The notes beneath the pieces were generated by a model, which was given only the letters and a program-made list of their open reading frames with translations, had not been told where the DNA came from and did not search any database. Of a stretch of 64,000 bases of DNA, positions 27,018 to 37,508 are shown in pieces. The translations under genes and the position numbers were made by a program. This DNA comes from Leptospira meyeri (GTDB taxonomy: Bacteria > Spirochaetota > Leptospiria > Leptospirales > Leptospiraceae), in the NCBI RefSeq assembly GCF_004368965.1, contig NZ_SORO01000001.1:2016001-2080000 (forward strand), written 5' to 3'. Each line of letters begins with the position of its first letter. Positions within the stretch are counted from its first letter, which is position 1.

Positions 27018-27278
27018 ATGGGCAGGCCACCAATGCGATGGCTTGTCCGAAAAAACGGCCTTCCGTTTGCCAGTTTTTTATTTTGCCCCGATAAAACTCA
27101 CAAAACAGCCGTTGAACGCAACCGTTCTAAACGAATTCTCCGAGAACTGGTTAGGAAATATATTTCTTTGTTACCTGTTGGATACGATTGTGCCCTACTC
27201 GTTCAGAAAGATTTTGCGAAGTTATCCAAGGAAGACCGAGAGGTTTTGTTCCTTTCGGTTCTAAAACAATTCCCATGA
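27018..27278 (+). CDS. rnpA: RNase P protein component
   Basis: RnpA binds the RNase P RNA and helps trim tRNA 5' ends. The signature [16 protein letters not shown] is present (about 34-49), after a beta strand ([12 protein letters not shown]). From ATG 27018 the protein has 86 residues, shorter than the usual 110-120. The same frame stays open back to a TAG at 26949 and encodes LPSETLHDQTRIQELFRQNR, which looks like the missing RnpA N-terminal helix, yet no ATG, GTG or TTG lies there. The true start may be a rare codon, or the protein is short. No good ribosome site precedes 27018. The stop overlaps yidD by four bases (ATGA). Confidence 0.88.
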   Translation: MGRPPMRWLVRKNGLPFASFLFCPDKTHKTAVERNRSKRILRELVRKYISLLPVGYDCALLVQKDFAKLSKEDREVLFLSVLKQFP

Positions 27279-27502
27279 ATCGGCTGTTTTTGGTTCTTAT
27301 TTACCTCTACAAAAAACTGCTGTCCCCTCTATTGCCTCCGGCTTGCCGGTTTACCCCCAGTTGTTCTGAATACGCCAAACAAGCGTTTGAAACCTATCCA
27401 TGGTATAAAGCACTTGTTTTAAGTGTTGTTCGAATTTCCAAATGCCATCCTTATCACGAGGGTGGGCATGACCCTTTACCGAAATCCTTTAACAAGAGTT
27501 AA
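27275..27502 (+). CDS. yidD: Membrane protein insertion efficiency factor YidD
   Basis: A 75-residue protein with the YidD pattern: an amphipathic N-terminal helix ([18 protein letters not shown]) and the cysteine signature [29 protein letters not shown] closes the protein. YidD assists YidC-dependent membrane insertion at the inner face of the membrane. The ATG at 27275 overlaps the rnpA stop as ATGA, so translation is coupled. yidC starts four bases after its stop. Confidence 0.95.
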   Translation: MNRLFLVLIYLYKKLLSPLLPPACRFTPSCSEYAKQAFETYPWYKALVLSVVRISKCHPYHEGGHDPLPKSFNKS

Positions 27503-27505
27503 CTT

Positions 27506-29461
27506 ATGCAAAATGATTCCACCAACAGACAAGGTCGTTTATTCCTCGCGCTATTCCTCAGTTTAGCAGTATGGATGGGGATTAACTATTTCTTCTTTCC
27601 ACCACAACCACCGAAACCTAAAACCACTGATGAAGTTTCCAACAAAGAAGGCTCAGAAAAAGAGAAACCTAGCGGAAATGCAACGGATTCAAAATCAGAA
27701 CTAAAAAAACCAACAACAGAAACAACTAAGTTAAATCCAGTAAAACCAGAAGATGTAAAAACTTTTTCGTTGAAGACAGATTCTTTCTTAGTTCATTTTT
27801 CTAGCTTAGGCGGAAGAATCACAGAATATTACATAAAAGACCATAAAGAACCAGATGGTTCTGAATTTGCGATTGCAAAAGATCCTAAATTTGAAATTGA
27901 ATTTGATGGAAAAAAAGAAAAAGCTGTAGAACTCACGAGAGGACAAGGTTTTGACTTCAATATCATTGAAGACAAAGATACCATTCCTTTTTCAGCTTAC
28001 AACTTAGTAAACTTTAGCTCCAGCTATAACGCCGAAACAAAAACCGTGATCTTCGAAGCACCTTCGTTAGATGGGAAATTTACCATCCAAAAGAGATTTC
28101 AATTTTTCCCTTCTGAAAATTATTTTAAGTTTCATTTAACACTCAAAAACAGATCCACCGAAACCATCAACATTTCCCCTTCAAAATCTGATATTTACTT
28201 TAGATCCTTTAGTTCTCTTGGACCAGTACTTAAGAAAAAAGAAGATTTTAATGACCGCGACAATGCTCACTATTTCCGTTATTACTACTTAGATGGAAGT
28301 TTTAAAGACCACGTAGATGGAACCAGCACACAAGGATTTTTTGATAACCTATTTGGTTCAAATGATGGAAAAGATACTCGTTACGAAATCAAAAAAGGTT
28401 CTAACGAAAAGGTAGACTTTGTAGGAACTGGAAGCCGTTACTTCATTGGAGTTATCGATCCATTGGATGACAAACCAGCAGGTGTCCTTCTTGATAACCG
28501 TAAAGGAAACGAAACTGGAGTTCTCTTAGTTTATGATAATTGGAAACTCGGGCCTGGTGAAGAAGTAAACTTGGATTATGCGGCTTATGTTGGCGTAAGA
28601 GAACTTGATGGAACCGCTTTCCGTGACAGCAAACTTGATCCAAAAATCAACAAAGACTCCGTGTTTGCAGGGCTTAGTGATTCCCTTGACAAATCCTTTA
28701 ACCAAGGGATTACAACCCCTCTTCGCAATGGAATTGTTTGGATCCTAAAAAAGATTTATTTGGTCATTCCAAACTATGGTTGGGCAATTGTCATTTTTGC
28801 TATCCTCTTTAAATTAGCATTCTATCCACTCAACAAAAAACAAGCGGAATCGATGAAGAAGATGCAGGAGTTATCTCCACAAATCAAACTCATCAATGAA
28901 AAGTATGCCGATGATCCAAAACTCAAACAAGAAAAAACGGTAGAGTTATACAAAAAGAATGGAACCAACCCAATGGCGGGTTGCCTTCCCATGCTCATCC
29001 AAATTCCTATCTTTATTGCGTTGTATACTGCTTTTTCCGATACTGTGGATCTTTGGAATTCCCCATTTTTATGGATCAAAGATTTAAGTGAACCTGATAC
29101 TGTTTACACAACTCCAAAGTTAGCATTCATTGGTGCACTTGCGATCAATATCCTTCCACTCATCATGGTTGCAACGCAAGTGGTTCAGTCTCGAATGACA
29201 ACGGTTTCCTCAGATCCTAACCAAAAGATGATGATGTACATGATGCCTGTGATCATGTTATATTTCTTTTGGTCAATGCCTGCTGGTGTAACAATGTATT
29301 GGACCATGCAAAACATTCTGTCCATCGCTCAACAAGTATATACAAACAAATTTGGTAAATCAGAAGATAAAAAACCAACAAATAATGGGCCAGAACCAGC
29401 AAACAAAGCTTCTGCGGTTGCAAGACCTGGATTTAGAAACCAAAACAAAAAGAAAAAATGA
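27506..29461 (+). CDS. yidC: Membrane protein insertase YidC
   Basis: A 651-residue inner-membrane insertase of the Gram-negative type. The first helix ([20 protein letters not shown]) is followed by a Lys/Glu/Thr-rich spacer and a large periplasmic beta domain (about 90-400). The conserved C-terminal five-helix core (about 420-620) has [19 protein letters not shown], the coiled hairpin ([18 protein letters not shown]) and [20 protein letters not shown]. The basic tail (NQNKKKK) suits ribosome contact. It folds and inserts membrane proteins alone or with SecYEG. It lies in the usual place between yidD and jag. Confidence 0.98.
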   Translation: MQNDSTNRQGRLFLALFLSLAVWMGINYFFFPPQPPKPKTTDEVSNKEGSEKEKPSGNATDSKSELKKPTTETTKLNPVKPEDVKTFSLKTDSFLVHFSSLGGRITEYYIKDHKEPDGSEFAIAKDPKFEIEFDGKKEKAVELTRGQGFDFNIIEDKDTIPFSAYNLVNFSSSYNAETKTVIFEAPSLDGKFTIQKRFQFFPSENYFKFHLTLKNRSTETINISPSKSDIYFRSFSSLGPVLKKKEDFNDRDNAHYFRYYYLDGSFKDHVDGTSTQGFFDNLFGSNDGKDTRYEIKKGSNEKVDFVGTGSRYFIGVIDPLDDKPAGVLLDNRKGNETGVLLVYDNWKLGPGEEVNLDYAAYVGVRELDGTAFRDSKLDPKINKDSVFAGLSDSLDKSFNQGITTPLRNGIVWILKKIYLVIPNYGWAIVIFAILFKLAFYPLNKKQAESMKKMQELSPQIKLINEKYADDPKLKQEKTVELYKKNGTNPMAGCLPMLIQIPIFIALYTAFSDTVDLWNSPFLWIKDLSEPDTVYTTPKLAFIGALAINILPLIMVATQVVQSRMTTVSSDPNQKMMMYMMPVIMLYFFWSMPAGVTMYWTMQNILSIAQQVYTNKFGKSEDKKPTNNGPEPANKASAVARPGFRNQNKKKK

Positions 29462-29489
29462 AATCATTGTTTAACAAGGAAGATCACAG

Positions 29490-30221
29490 ATGAATAATTA
29501 CATTTTCGAAGCCGAAGGAAAAACGAAAAGTGAGGCAGAAGAATATTCGCTCGAAACACTTCGCCTCCAACCAGGCGATTTACGATTCGAAGTAGTTGAT
29601 TCCGGAAAATCCGGATTTTTAGGAATCACACAAAAAAAACCAGCCGTTGTACGTGCATTTGTTGCAAACAACGACATCCCATCCGAAAAAATCATTCATG
29701 GAGTGATCATAACCATTTTGAAAAAAATGGGAATTCCTGCTGAAGTAGTAGGAATGGGTGATGTAGATGGAAAAATCTATGTCGAACTAACAAGTAAAGA
29801 ATCTGGACTCATTATTGGGAAAAGAGGAGGCACTTTAGATTCACTTCAATTCCTTCTCAACTTAATGGTAGATCCAAAAATTCGTCATAACCGAAAAATA
29901 GTTTTGGATATTGAATCGTATCGCGACAAACGCGAGTTATCTCTCATTCGTTTGGCAAAATCAGTAGCAGCCTCTGTGATCAAATCAGGAAGGTCTAAAC
30001 TACTTGATCCAATGAATCCGTTTGAACGAAGAATTGTTCACATGGCAATCCAAGAAGACGAAAGAGTATTCACAAGATCAGAAGGAAATGGAACTTTCAA
30101 AAGGGTTCGTGTCATCTCTGCAAAAGAAAAACATAAATACAAAGATTTGGAAGATCCTTCTAAAAAAGGCCTTCCCGTAGAAGACTTTGCAGACGGAGTA
30201 GACCAAGAAGATCTTGATTGA
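29490..30221 (+). CDS. jag: Jag/KhpB RNA-binding protein
   Basis: A 243-residue cytoplasmic protein. The Jag N-domain (about 1-50) has [20 protein letters not shown] and the SGKSGFLGI turn. A KH domain follows (about 75-150) with [19 protein letters not shown]. An R3H domain (about 155-215) holds [18 protein letters not shown] and [12 protein letters not shown]. KhpB proteins bind RNA, often with KhpA, and influence cell length and division. It has a strong ribosome site (AAGGAAG). The stop overlaps the mnmE start by eight bases. Confidence 0.95.
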   Translation: MNNYIFEAEGKTKSEAEEYSLETLRLQPGDLRFEVVDSGKSGFLGITQKKPAVVRAFVANNDIPSEKIIHGVIITILKKMGIPAEVVGMGDVDGKIYVELTSKESGLIIGKRGGTLDSLQFLLNLMVDPKIRHNRKIVLDIESYRDKRELSLIRLAKSVAASVIKSGRSKLLDPMNPFERRIVHMAIQEDERVFTRSEGNGTFKRVRVISAKEKHKYKDLEDPSKKGLPVEDFADGVDQEDLD

Positions 30222-31599
30222 TACCATTGCGGCATTGTCCACAGCCTCTGGACCCGGAGCGATTGGCATCCTTCGGGTATCGGGCTCTGCCGTATTGCCC
30301 ATTGCCCTCTCCGTTCTAGAAAAAAACGGATCTCCTCTTACAGAAGAATACATTATCAACCAAAAACGGACTGCTGTTTTTTGTGACTTCGTAGATGCAA
30401 ATCACCCGTTAGACCAAATTGTATTCTTTTATTTTCCATCACCTAACTCATACACAGGTGAAGACTTAGCAGAATTCCACTTACATGGAAACCCGATCCT
30501 CCTCAAACGTGGGTTACAAATTCTATTTGAGAAGGGAGCCAGACCTGCACAGAAAGGTGAGTTTACCAAAAGAGCTTACTTAAACGGAAAAATTAATTTA
30601 TCCGGTGCCGAGGCCATCGGGCGACTGATTGAAGCACGCTCTCGGTATGAATTAGAATTAGCTCAAAAAAACGTATTTGGCGAAATTACAAAATTAAGTT
30701 CGAAAATTAGAAGCGATCTTATTTCATTAAAAGCAGAATGCGAAGCTGAGATTGATTTTTCTACTGAAGACCTTACCTTTGAGAGTTTGGAAGAAAGAAA
30801 AAATCGAATGATTTCTCTAAAAAACCTTTGTTCTAAATTAATTAAAGATTCTGAACGTGCAGAAACATTGATTTTACAATCCACTGTTGTTTTATTTGGA
30901 GAGCCAAACACAGGTAAGTCGAGCCTAATGAACTTACTAATTGGAAAAGACCGTTCAATTATTTCTGACATTCCAGGTACAACCAGAGATTATATAGCTG
31001 AAGAATTGAGTTTGGATGGAATTCCGATTCGGTTGGTGGATACTGCCGGAATTCGAGAAACATCCGATAACATAGAACAAATGGGGATTGAGAGAAGCAA
31101 ACGAGAAGCTGATAGTGCTAACGTAAAACTTCTTTTGATAGATGCTTCTTTGCCATTCGACAAAAGTTCATTTTTAACAAAACATAAAGAAAGACTTCAT
31201 GGTTCCATTCTTGTTGCCAATAAAATCGACGAAAAACATAAAGATTGGAACCGAGACCAATTAGAAGAATTGCGAAATGAATTCGAGTTGGACATTACAG
31301 AAATCTCTTGTAAAACAAAAATTGGAATTTCTCAGTTATTGGAACTTTTAAAAACAAAACTCACCTCTAACGACAATTCAGAAGATGTGGTTTTACTAGA
31401 AGACAGACAAAGATTTCATATTCAGAAAATTGAATCTAATTTATCGGAAGCGATTCGTTTGATGGAAGATAACGCACCAGCTGAAATTTATATCCAGGAA
31501 ATCAATTCCTCGCTCAAAGAAATTGGTGAAGTCAACGGACATGTGGAAAATGAAGAAATTCTTGGTAGAATATTTAGTAAATTTTGTGTGGGTAAATAA
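30214..31599 (+). CDS. mnmE: tRNA modification GTPase MnmE
   Basis: A 461-residue GTPase that, with MnmG, adds the aminomethyl-type group to wobble U34 of certain tRNAs. The start is TTG at 30214 ([20 protein letters not shown]), overlapping jag. A tetrahydrofolate-binding N-domain is followed by a helical domain and an inserted G domain. The G domain has GEPNTGKSS (about 229-237), [16 protein letters not shown] and NKID. The C-terminal FCVGK matches the required C-(I/L/V)-G-K end. mnmG does not follow in this window, so the usual mnmE-mnmG pairing is broken here. Confidence 0.97.
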   Translation: MIDTIAALSTASGPGAIGILRVSGSAVLPIALSVLEKNGSPLTEEYIINQKRTAVFCDFVDANHPLDQIVFFYFPSPNSYTGEDLAEFHLHGNPILLKRGLQILFEKGARPAQKGEFTKRAYLNGKINLSGAEAIGRLIEARSRYELELAQKNVFGEITKLSSKIRSDLISLKAECEAEIDFSTEDLTFESLEERKNRMISLKNLCSKLIKDSERAETLILQSTVVLFGEPNTGKSSLMNLLIGKDRSIISDIPGTTRDYIAEELSLDGIPIRLVDTAGIRETSDNIEQMGIERSKREADSANVKLLLIDASLPFDKSSFLTKHKERLHGSILVANKIDEKHKDWNRDQLEELRNEFELDITEISCKTKIGISQLLELLKTKLTSNDNSEDVVLLEDRQRFHIQKIESNLSEAIRLMEDNAPAEIYIQEINSSLKEIGEVNGHVENEEILGRIFSKFCVGK

Positions 31600-31679
31600 T
31601 TCACAAAAAACTCAAAATTTGCGATTGTCTAATCTTCCAAATAGTATCTAATAAGTCCACATTCCATACGAGGTAAAAA

Positions 31680-31931
31680 ATGAAAAAAATTCTTGTGATT
31701 CTCTCTATTTTCTCTTTCAGCACTTTCGGTGTTTTTGCTCAAACAGAAGCAGACGAAGAGCCTACCATGCAAGCTGACGAAGCTTCCGAAACCGTTAAAC
31801 CTAAAAAAGAAAAAATGAATAACAAAGACGGTGAGAAAAAAGAGAAAAAGAACAATAAAAATGGCGAGAAAAAGGCTAAAAAAGCAAAGAAAGCCAAAAA
31901 AGAGAAAAAAGCTAAGAAAGACGCTGAGTAA
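31680..31931 (+). CDS. Small exported lysine-rich protein
   Basis: An 83-residue protein with a signal peptide (ILVILSIFSFSTFGVFA, cleaved before QTEADEE). An acidic segment of about 20 residues is followed by a tail of Lys, Glu, Asn and Gly with repeats such as KKAKKAKKAKKEKKAKK. The tail is likely disordered or a single charged helix and strongly basic. The ribosome site is GAGG before the ATG, and a strong terminator follows, so it is monocistronic. A possible promoter is TTGTCT-N16-TCTAAT upstream. I do not know its function. Binding to DNA, lipid A phosphates or acidic cell-wall polymers is conceivable but unproven. Confidence 0.75.
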   Translation: MKKILVILSIFSFSTFGVFAQTEADEEPTMQADEASETVKPKKEKMNNKDGEKKEKKNNKNGEKKAKKAKKAKKEKKAKKDAE

Positions 31932-31950
31932 TCTAATCTTTCTCAATGCA

Positions 31951-31978
31951 AAAAACCCCTGGAGACAGGGGTTTTTTT
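31951..31978 (+). terminator. Rho-independent terminator after the lysine-rich protein gene
   Basis: AAAACCCCTG and CAGGGGTTTT form a perfect ten-pair stem around GAGA, followed by further T residues, 20 bases after the stop codon. The A and T runs on both sides would also let it work on the other strand. Confidence 0.92.
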
Positions 31979-31994
31979 ATATCTAAAAACCCAA

Positions 31995-33629
31995 ATGAAA
32001 CCTATTAAACAAATCTTCACCTATATTTCGTTAATCTTAATACTTATCCTTGTTAGTTTCTGCACTAATTCCAGTGAAAAAGTTCCTGAAAGTTCAAATC
32101 CAGTTCCCAAACGTTTCCAATTTAAACTCAAATCAATTCCCAAAGAACTAAAAGAAGAAAGGATTTCTTACACTCTCAAATTCTATCTATGCCCCGATAT
32201 TAAAGCTAAAGAGTGTTATATACCAATATCTATAAAAACACACAAAGGTGGAAAACCACTTCAATCATCCACAGACCAAATGACTTTTTTAGAAGTGGTT
32301 CCAAACCAGTGGACACATCTTTCGATTTACCTTGACGGAATCGAAAAAGTTCATGGAAAATATTCACCAGGTCATAATCCATTTTGGATTCAAAATACAG
32401 ATTCGTTTTCTAAAAACCCCAACGTAACTCATGAGTTTACTTTTGTAAGCCAAGAGAACTTAATTCCCAATCGTAAACAAGAAGAGTTGGCACATAAATT
32501 TGCACCTATCCTAGTCTTTCACAAGGATAAAAAATACCTTCCAACCAATATCGAAAAGTATGCAAACTTTTTTCAGTCCAAAGAATATAATCTTCCGAAT
32601 AAAGACATTCGTCGCAAGTCTCTAGGCCAAACCACATGGAACTATGTGGAATTTCCTGATCTAAGGGAAACAGAAAAACAAACACATCTGTATTATCATG
32701 TCCGGTATGCCAATGCAACTGTCTCGGGTACACAAAAAGAAGCTCTCCCTGGATTTAGAGACAATGGAAACTATTGGTATGAAGTAGGGAAAGGAGATAT
32801 GGTTGTCTCTTATTGGATTTGGTATGATTGGAATGAAGGACCAACCAAGTTCGGGAATATTCACCAAGGGGATTTAGAATCTTATGCACTCCTTGTTACA
32901 AAAGAAGGAAAACCAAAACGAATCTTACTCACTGGTCATGACCATATCCTTCTCGATACCGATTTTCGAAATATCAATTCATTAAAAAACCACCCCATTC
33001 TTTATGTAGCAAAGGGCAATATGGGATCAGATGGAGGAAACCCAACATCAGCTTATGGTGGTTATACGGTTAAACTTCATGCGGGAAATGCACTCTTTAA
33101 TTATATTTCTGATCCTTGGGATGTGTTTCCAAGTTTTGATCCAGAAAACTCCATTCTCATCATACCCAAAGATTTGTCTGAAAAAGACTTAACGAATGTC
33201 AAAATTGGTTCAGGGATCAAGGATAAACCAATCCCAAAAAGTGATGATTCCGAATCCAACCTATCCGAGCCAACTCGTTACGTCGATGCCAGTAAGATGG
33301 TTAAACAAAAAATCGAAAGATTAGTCGCATGGGAAGAACCTGGTTGGGCGGGCCAAAAAGCAGACAAAGATCCTGACGGCCACCATCAAGTAGACCCTAA
33401 ATTAATTTCTTTCTTCAAATTCCAAGGAAGGCTTGGAAAACATCCCAGATCCGATTTAAGGATTAGAGAGTTACACCAATACGGCGAATCTCCCGAGAAC
33501 GCTCCTTTCAAAACTAATATAGAACAACACTATACCTTTGAAAGTCCCAAATCAGAGAGATCATATACTGACAGGGAAGGAAACTATGGTCCTAAATTTT
33601 TAGGGGATGATTCCACTCCACAAAAATAA
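31995..33629 (+). CDS. Vps62-like lipoprotein
   Basis: A 544-residue protein with a lipoprotein signal (ISLILILILVSFC, lipid Cys near residue 23). After a beta-sandwich-like N-terminal part (about 45-150) comes a region resembling Vps62/DUF946 proteins. That region has HKFAPILVFHKDKKYLPTN near 163, YYHVRYANATV, YWIWYDWNEGP and HQGDLESYALL, then HPILYVAKGNMGSDGG and DPWDVFPSFDP. The family occurs in fungi, plants and scattered bacteria and has no settled biochemical role. Conserved His, Asp and Trp residues suggest a metal or ligand site. Its start has no clear ribosome site and lies 16 bases after a terminator. Confidence 0.7.
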   Translation: MKPIKQIFTYISLILILILVSFCTNSSEKVPESSNPVPKRFQFKLKSIPKELKEERISYTLKFYLCPDIKAKECYIPISIKTHKGGKPLQSSTDQMTFLEVVPNQWTHLSIYLDGIEKVHGKYSPGHNPFWIQNTDSFSKNPNVTHEFTFVSQENLIPNRKQEELAHKFAPILVFHKDKKYLPTNIEKYANFFQSKEYNLPNKDIRRKSLGQTTWNYVEFPDLRETEKQTHLYYHVRYANATVSGTQKEALPGFRDNGNYWYEVGKGDMVVSYWIWYDWNEGPTKFGNIHQGDLESYALLVTKEGKPKRILLTGHDHILLDTDFRNINSLKNHPILYVAKGNMGSDGGNPTSAYGGYTVKLHAGNALFNYISDPWDVFPSFDPENSILIIPKDLSEKDLTNVKIGSGIKDKPIPKSDDSESNLSEPTRYVDASKMVKQKIERLVAWEEPGWAGQKADKDPDGHHQVDPKLISFFKFQGRLGKHPRSDLRIRELHQYGESPENAPFKTNIEQHYTFESPKSERSYTDREGNYGPKFLGDDSTPQK

Positions 33630-33669
33630 CAAAATTTGATCTTATCAAAAATATAAAATCAGTTCGACT

Positions 33670-34581
33670 TCAGATCAGGTCAACTAACTTTGCTTTGGTC
33701 AACTCTTCTGGTTTAAATGGTTTTTCTTTTCGAATGTAATCGATCATTTCCTCCTGGCGTACATACCCGGTACCGAGGATTGCTTTTTGAATCACAAAAT
33801 CTTTCCAGGTTTTGAATGAATGACCAAACTTTTCACGGTCAAGTAACCTCGTGATCGATTCCTCATTTTCCCCCCAAACAAACGGATTAGCACCAACATG
33901 TAGAAGATCGGCTAAACATTCTACCGCATCAGCGGAAGCGGATAAAAATAATGGAGTGTTCCCCAATTCGTCTCTAATTTCTAAGGAAATAATTCCTTCT
34001 TCTAACAGATAAGAACATATCTCATGTAAATTCCGCTCAGAAGCTAAATGTAGTGCAGTTTTTCCTTCTCGGTCTTTGTGATGGATCACATCAGGAAACA
34101 TTGACAGAAGTTTGGTGACGATCTCCATTCGGTCTTCGATGGTTGCTTCTAAAAAAACAGAACGCCCTTCTTCATTTCGTAATGAAACGATATCTTCTGT
34201 TAACAAACCAACTATAACTTCCCAAAGAGGTTCTGCTGATTCAAGAATTGCTAAATGAAAGATGGTATTTCCATTTTTATCCCTTGTGAGAAGGCGGTTA
34301 GAATTTTTCCAAACGGAGACTGTCTCTACCAAGATTTGTAGAAAGGATTCTTTATTTTGGCTCATCACATCAAAGATAACATTGCCTGGAATGCGATAAG
34401 GGGAGGAAGGATCGGCCCCTCTTTGGATGGCATGGCGAAAGAGCTCTGCACTCTCCATCTTTACCATCCAGGAGAGGGCATTGGTTCCATAAGAATCTAA
34501 TTCATTTGGATCAGCTCCGGCATTGATCTCTGCATCCCACTCTTCGATACTGCCTGATTTGGCTACGTCTATCAAACTCAT
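33670..34581 (-). CDS. Ankyrin-repeat protein
   Basis: A 303-residue protein without signal peptide, made largely of about six ankyrin repeats. Clear units are AGADPNELDSYGTNALSWMV (about 22-41), GNTIFHLAILES, GRSVFLEATIEDRMEIVTKL, REGKTALHLASERNLHEICS and LGNTPLFLSASADAVECLAD. It is probably a cytoplasmic protein-binding scaffold. It follows the GMC oxidoreductase gene by five bases and is probably co-transcribed. Small ankyrin proteins beside redox enzymes are known (for example beside catalase), but a shared function here is inference. Confidence 0.85.
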   Translation of the reverse strand: MSLIDVAKSGSIEEWDAEINAGADPNELDSYGTNALSWMVKMESAELFRHAIQRGADPSSPYRIPGNVIFDVMSQNKESFLQILVETVSVWKNSNRLLTRDKNGNTIFHLAILESAEPLWEVIVGLLTEDIVSLRNEEGRSVFLEATIEDRMEIVTKLLSMFPDVIHHKDREGKTALHLASERNLHEICSYLLEEGIISLEIRDELGNTPLFLSASADAVECLADLLHVGANPFVWGENEESITRLLDREKFGHSFKTWKDFVIQKAILGTGYVRQEEMIDYIRKEKPFKPEELTKAKLVDLI

Positions 34582-34586
34582 TTAGG

Positions 34587-36335
34587 TTATGATACACGTG
34601 TCCTCACAGAAGTCGATTTTTTAACCGGAGATTTTTTAGGATTAGAACCAAGGATTTTATCAAATCCCTTTTTGATTTCAAAAGATAAAAATTGGATCGC
34701 TGTTTTATCCTTGGGAGGAACAAAACTCATGGCTCGTTCCGAGAGAGCTGTGATCGTCAAACTGGGATTCACACCTAAGTTTACAGTAAGCATGGAAGCA
34801 TCACAAACACGAAGGTTCTCATACCCAAATACTTTGTTTTCCATATCGATCACACCACGTTCAGGTGAATCAGCAACAATACAACCACCCATAATATGAC
34901 CAGTTACAGGTGCATTGAGGAGAGTATCATTAAAAGAACTGCGCGGAATCCCACCAACAATTTCAGCTAGTTTCCGAGCAAATGCATTGGCAATTGGAAT
35001 GTAAGTGGGTGTTGGTTCCCCTGTGGAAAGAGCCGAAGTGATAGTCCTTTGGAAAGGCCAAATGAATCGTCTTTTTCGTACAAGTCGTACGCTATTATCC
35101 ACCGTTTGCATGACAAGTAAGATGATAGAGTTTTTTGCAAATCCAATGGGATTATGAGATTTCAAAAAATAGAGGGGATGACGAAGCATCGTCCAAAAAA
35201 ATTTGAGAGGTCTTGGGAAAATCCCCCCTCCATCTATCATCACACTCGCAAGGACTCCAAAAACATCAGATCCTTTAGAATAGCGAACCGGTTCAATATG
35301 AGTATTTTCATCTGGGTGGACAGAGGAGGTAATTGCAATCCCACGAGAATAATCAACACCTTTACTCGCAGGAACTGTCACAGGTAATACTGTTTCACTA
35401 TTCGTACGAACCGTATCACCTAACTTTTCTGATAAACGAATCATTTTGTTTTCAAATTGCATTTTGAGTAGAAGGCCTACAGTGCCCATCACTCCAGCTG
35501 AAAGAACTACTTGTTTCGAACGAAATTTTCTTTTGGGATAACCAAACCAACTTGTTGTGCTATTGGATTCTAATTCATACCCAAACTCACCACTAGCTTC
35601 TGGATCAGGAATTCCTTTTTCATTGAGAGGAACAAGAGAAGTGACTTTGGTTTCTGGAAGGATAACAGCTCCCAACTTTTCTGCTAAATACAAATAATTT
35701 TTATCGAGAGTGTTTTTTGCGTTATGACGACAACCCACCATACAGCCACCGCAAAAATTACAAGGGTCTCGATCCGGACCATCTCCCCCAAAAAAAGGAT
35801 CCTTCGGATCTTTTTTATTTCCAAAATAAATTCCAACAGGGGTTCTTCTGAATGTCTCCTCTTTACCAAAGCTTTTGGCAGTTTCTAATAAAATTTGATC
35901 AGGCTCCCAGAGTTGTGGATTCTCTGTAACACCAAGCATATGTTTAGCAACATCATAATATGGTAATAAACTTTTTTCTCCTCCCATTTTGGAATACAAA
36001 GGAGAATTTAATACTTTAGAAGAAGGAACATATAATGTACAAGCATAAACCAAAGATCCGCCACCAACACCGGCCCCACTCACGAGTAAAAAATCATTTA
36101 GCAAATTGATCCGTTGGATTCCATAAAAACCTAACTTTGGCATCCATAAATACTTACGAACACTCCAATTGGTTTTTGGAAAGTCCGTTGATTTCCATCT
36201 TTTTCCTGATTCAATCACTAAAACTTTATAACCTTTTTGAGATAACCGGTAAGCAGAAACAGATCCTCCAAAACCAGACCCTACAATAATAAAGTCATAA
36301 TCATAATTTTGTTCTTTTGGAATGGATTGACTCAT
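34587..36335 (-). CDS. GMC-family FAD oxidoreductase (cholesterol-oxidase-like)
   Basis: A 582-residue flavoprotein from ATG 36335. The FAD-binding Rossmann motif [20 protein letters not shown] lies near residues 16-35. A GMC core follows with [19 protein letters not shown] and a cysteine-rich segment ([19 protein letters not shown]) of the kind seen in bacterial GMC proteins that resemble cholesterol oxidase. The C-terminal substrate region has [12 protein letters not shown] and [18 protein letters not shown]. It probably oxidises an alcohol or sterol-like compound, and the substrate is not evident. The longer reading to 36383 is rejected because the FAD motif fits the shorter start. It is divergent from a DUF2804 gene. 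Confidence 0.88.
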   Translation of the reverse strand: MSQSIPKEQNYDYDFIIVGSGFGGSVSAYRLSQKGYKVLVIESGKRWKSTDFPKTNWSVRKYLWMPKLGFYGIQRINLLNDFLLVSGAGVGGGSLVYACTLYVPSSKVLNSPLYSKMGGEKSLLPYYDVAKHMLGVTENPQLWEPDQILLETAKSFGKEETFRRTPVGIYFGNKKDPKDPFFGGDGPDRDPCNFCGGCMVGCRHNAKNTLDKNYLYLAEKLGAVILPETKVTSLVPLNEKGIPDPEASGEFGYELESNSTTSWFGYPKRKFRSKQVVLSAGVMGTVGLLLKMQFENKMIRLSEKLGDTVRTNSETVLPVTVPASKGVDYSRGIAITSSVHPDENTHIEPVRYSKGSDVFGVLASVMIDGGGIFPRPLKFFWTMLRHPLYFLKSHNPIGFAKNSIILLVMQTVDNSVRLVRKRRFIWPFQRTITSALSTGEPTPTYIPIANAFARKLAEIVGGIPRSSFNDTLLNAPVTGHIMGGCIVADSPERGVIDMENKVFGYENLRVCDASMLTVNLGVNPSLTITALSERAMSFVPPKDKTAIQFLSFEIKKGFDKILGSNPKKSPVKKSTSVRTRVS

Positions 36336-36467
36336 GGTTCGTTTTTCCTTGTTTGTGGTGCGTGAGCGAAACCGAGTCTGCAATGGAATTCGATTCCTGT
36401 CAATTCGCTCTTATCGAATCTAACAAAAACTTCTCGCCTAAAGTTATAAATCCTTTTAAATCGGTTC

Positions 36468-37499
36468 ATGCCCGAGATTAAAAAACAAATTCCTCTACTT
36501 AAAAACGACGGAACCCTAACTGAAGAAGGTTGGGCCAGGTCACCTTTTTGGACTTACAACAGAGAAAATATCGCTGCATCTGCATTCAAAATTAAAGAAT
36601 GGGATTATTATTCCATCCTTTCCCCTACAAAAGATTTTGGAATCACTATCACGGCATCTGATTTAGGTTATGCGGGATTATTTGCCATTTGTTTTTTGGA
36701 TTTCAAACGAGGAACTTTCAAACAAATTGATACACTTTCCGTTTTGCCTTTAGGAAAAACAGGATTCCCAAGAGTGAATGGCAGTGGTGTCGTTCAGTTT
36801 GAAGATAAAAAACTAAAAATCCGATTTGAAGTCATAAACGGAAAACGAATTTTAGAATTTGAATCAAAATCATTTGAAGCCCCCGATGGAGGCAAAGGGA
36901 TCCAAGGAAAAATCGAACTTACTGAGCCAAAAATGGATTCAATGAATATCGCAACCTCTTGGAAAGAAAACAGAAAAGCATTCTATTATAATACAAAAAT
37001 CAATTGTATGCCAGCCGCAGGTCAGGTTCAGGTGGGAAATACAATCTATCATTACGATTCCAAAAAAGACTTTGGTGCCTTAGATTGGGGACGTGGTGTA
37101 TGGACTTATAAAAATAGATGGTATTGGAGTTCGGTCTCATCATGGATCGATGGAAAACCATTTGGCCTCAATTTAGGGTATGGATTTACAGATAGAACCC
37201 CAGCTTCTGAAAATGTTATTTTTTATGATGGAAAAATTCACAAACTTGATGAAGTAAAGTTTATCATCGACACTAAAAACTATTTGGCTCCTTGGAAATT
37301 CACTTCGAATAACAATCGTTTAGATTTGGACTTTACACCTATTGTGGATAGGAATTCCTATATGAATTTTTTAGTTATCAAAACAATACAACACCAAGTG
37401 TTTGGTTTGTTTAATGGAACGGTTGTTTTGGATGATGGAAAAAAACTAAAACTTCAGAACATCCTCGGTTTCGCCGAAGACGTTCTGAATCATTACTAA
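36468..37499 (+). CDS. DUF2804 family protein
   Basis: A 343-residue cytoplasmic protein matching the DUF2804 layout. GTLTEEGWARSPFWTYNREN near 15-34 is followed by KEWDYYSILSP and a lipocalin-like beta-rich body. The second half has DFGALDWGRGVWTYKNRWYW and GKPFGLNLGYGF. DUF2804 proteins resemble hydroxy-terpene hydratases and two-lipocalin-domain proteins, and may bind a lipid-like ligand, though the function is not settled. It diverges from the cholesterol-oxidase-like gene, with 132 bases between the starts. The stop is ten bases from the RND gene's stop on the other strand. Confidence 0.82.
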   Translation: MPEIKKQIPLLKNDGTLTEEGWARSPFWTYNRENIAASAFKIKEWDYYSILSPTKDFGITITASDLGYAGLFAICFLDFKRGTFKQIDTLSVLPLGKTGFPRVNGSGVVQFEDKKLKIRFEVINGKRILEFESKSFEAPDGGKGIQGKIELTEPKMDSMNIATSWKENRKAFYYNTKINCMPAAGQVQVGNTIYHYDSKKDFGALDWGRGVWTYKNRWYWSSVSSWIDGKPFGLNLGYGFTDRTPASENVIFYDGKIHKLDEVKFIIDTKNYLAPWKFTSNNNRLDLDFTPIVDRNSYMNFLVIKTIQHQVFGLFNGTVVLDDGKKLKLQNILGFAEDVLNHY

Positions 37500-37508
37500 A
37501 ACGATTTT

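Noticed and set aside
26770..27033. Minus-strand frame over rpmH and the start of rnpA
   Set aside because: The plus strand encodes L34 and RnpA here with clear family sequence, so the minus frame is a shadow.
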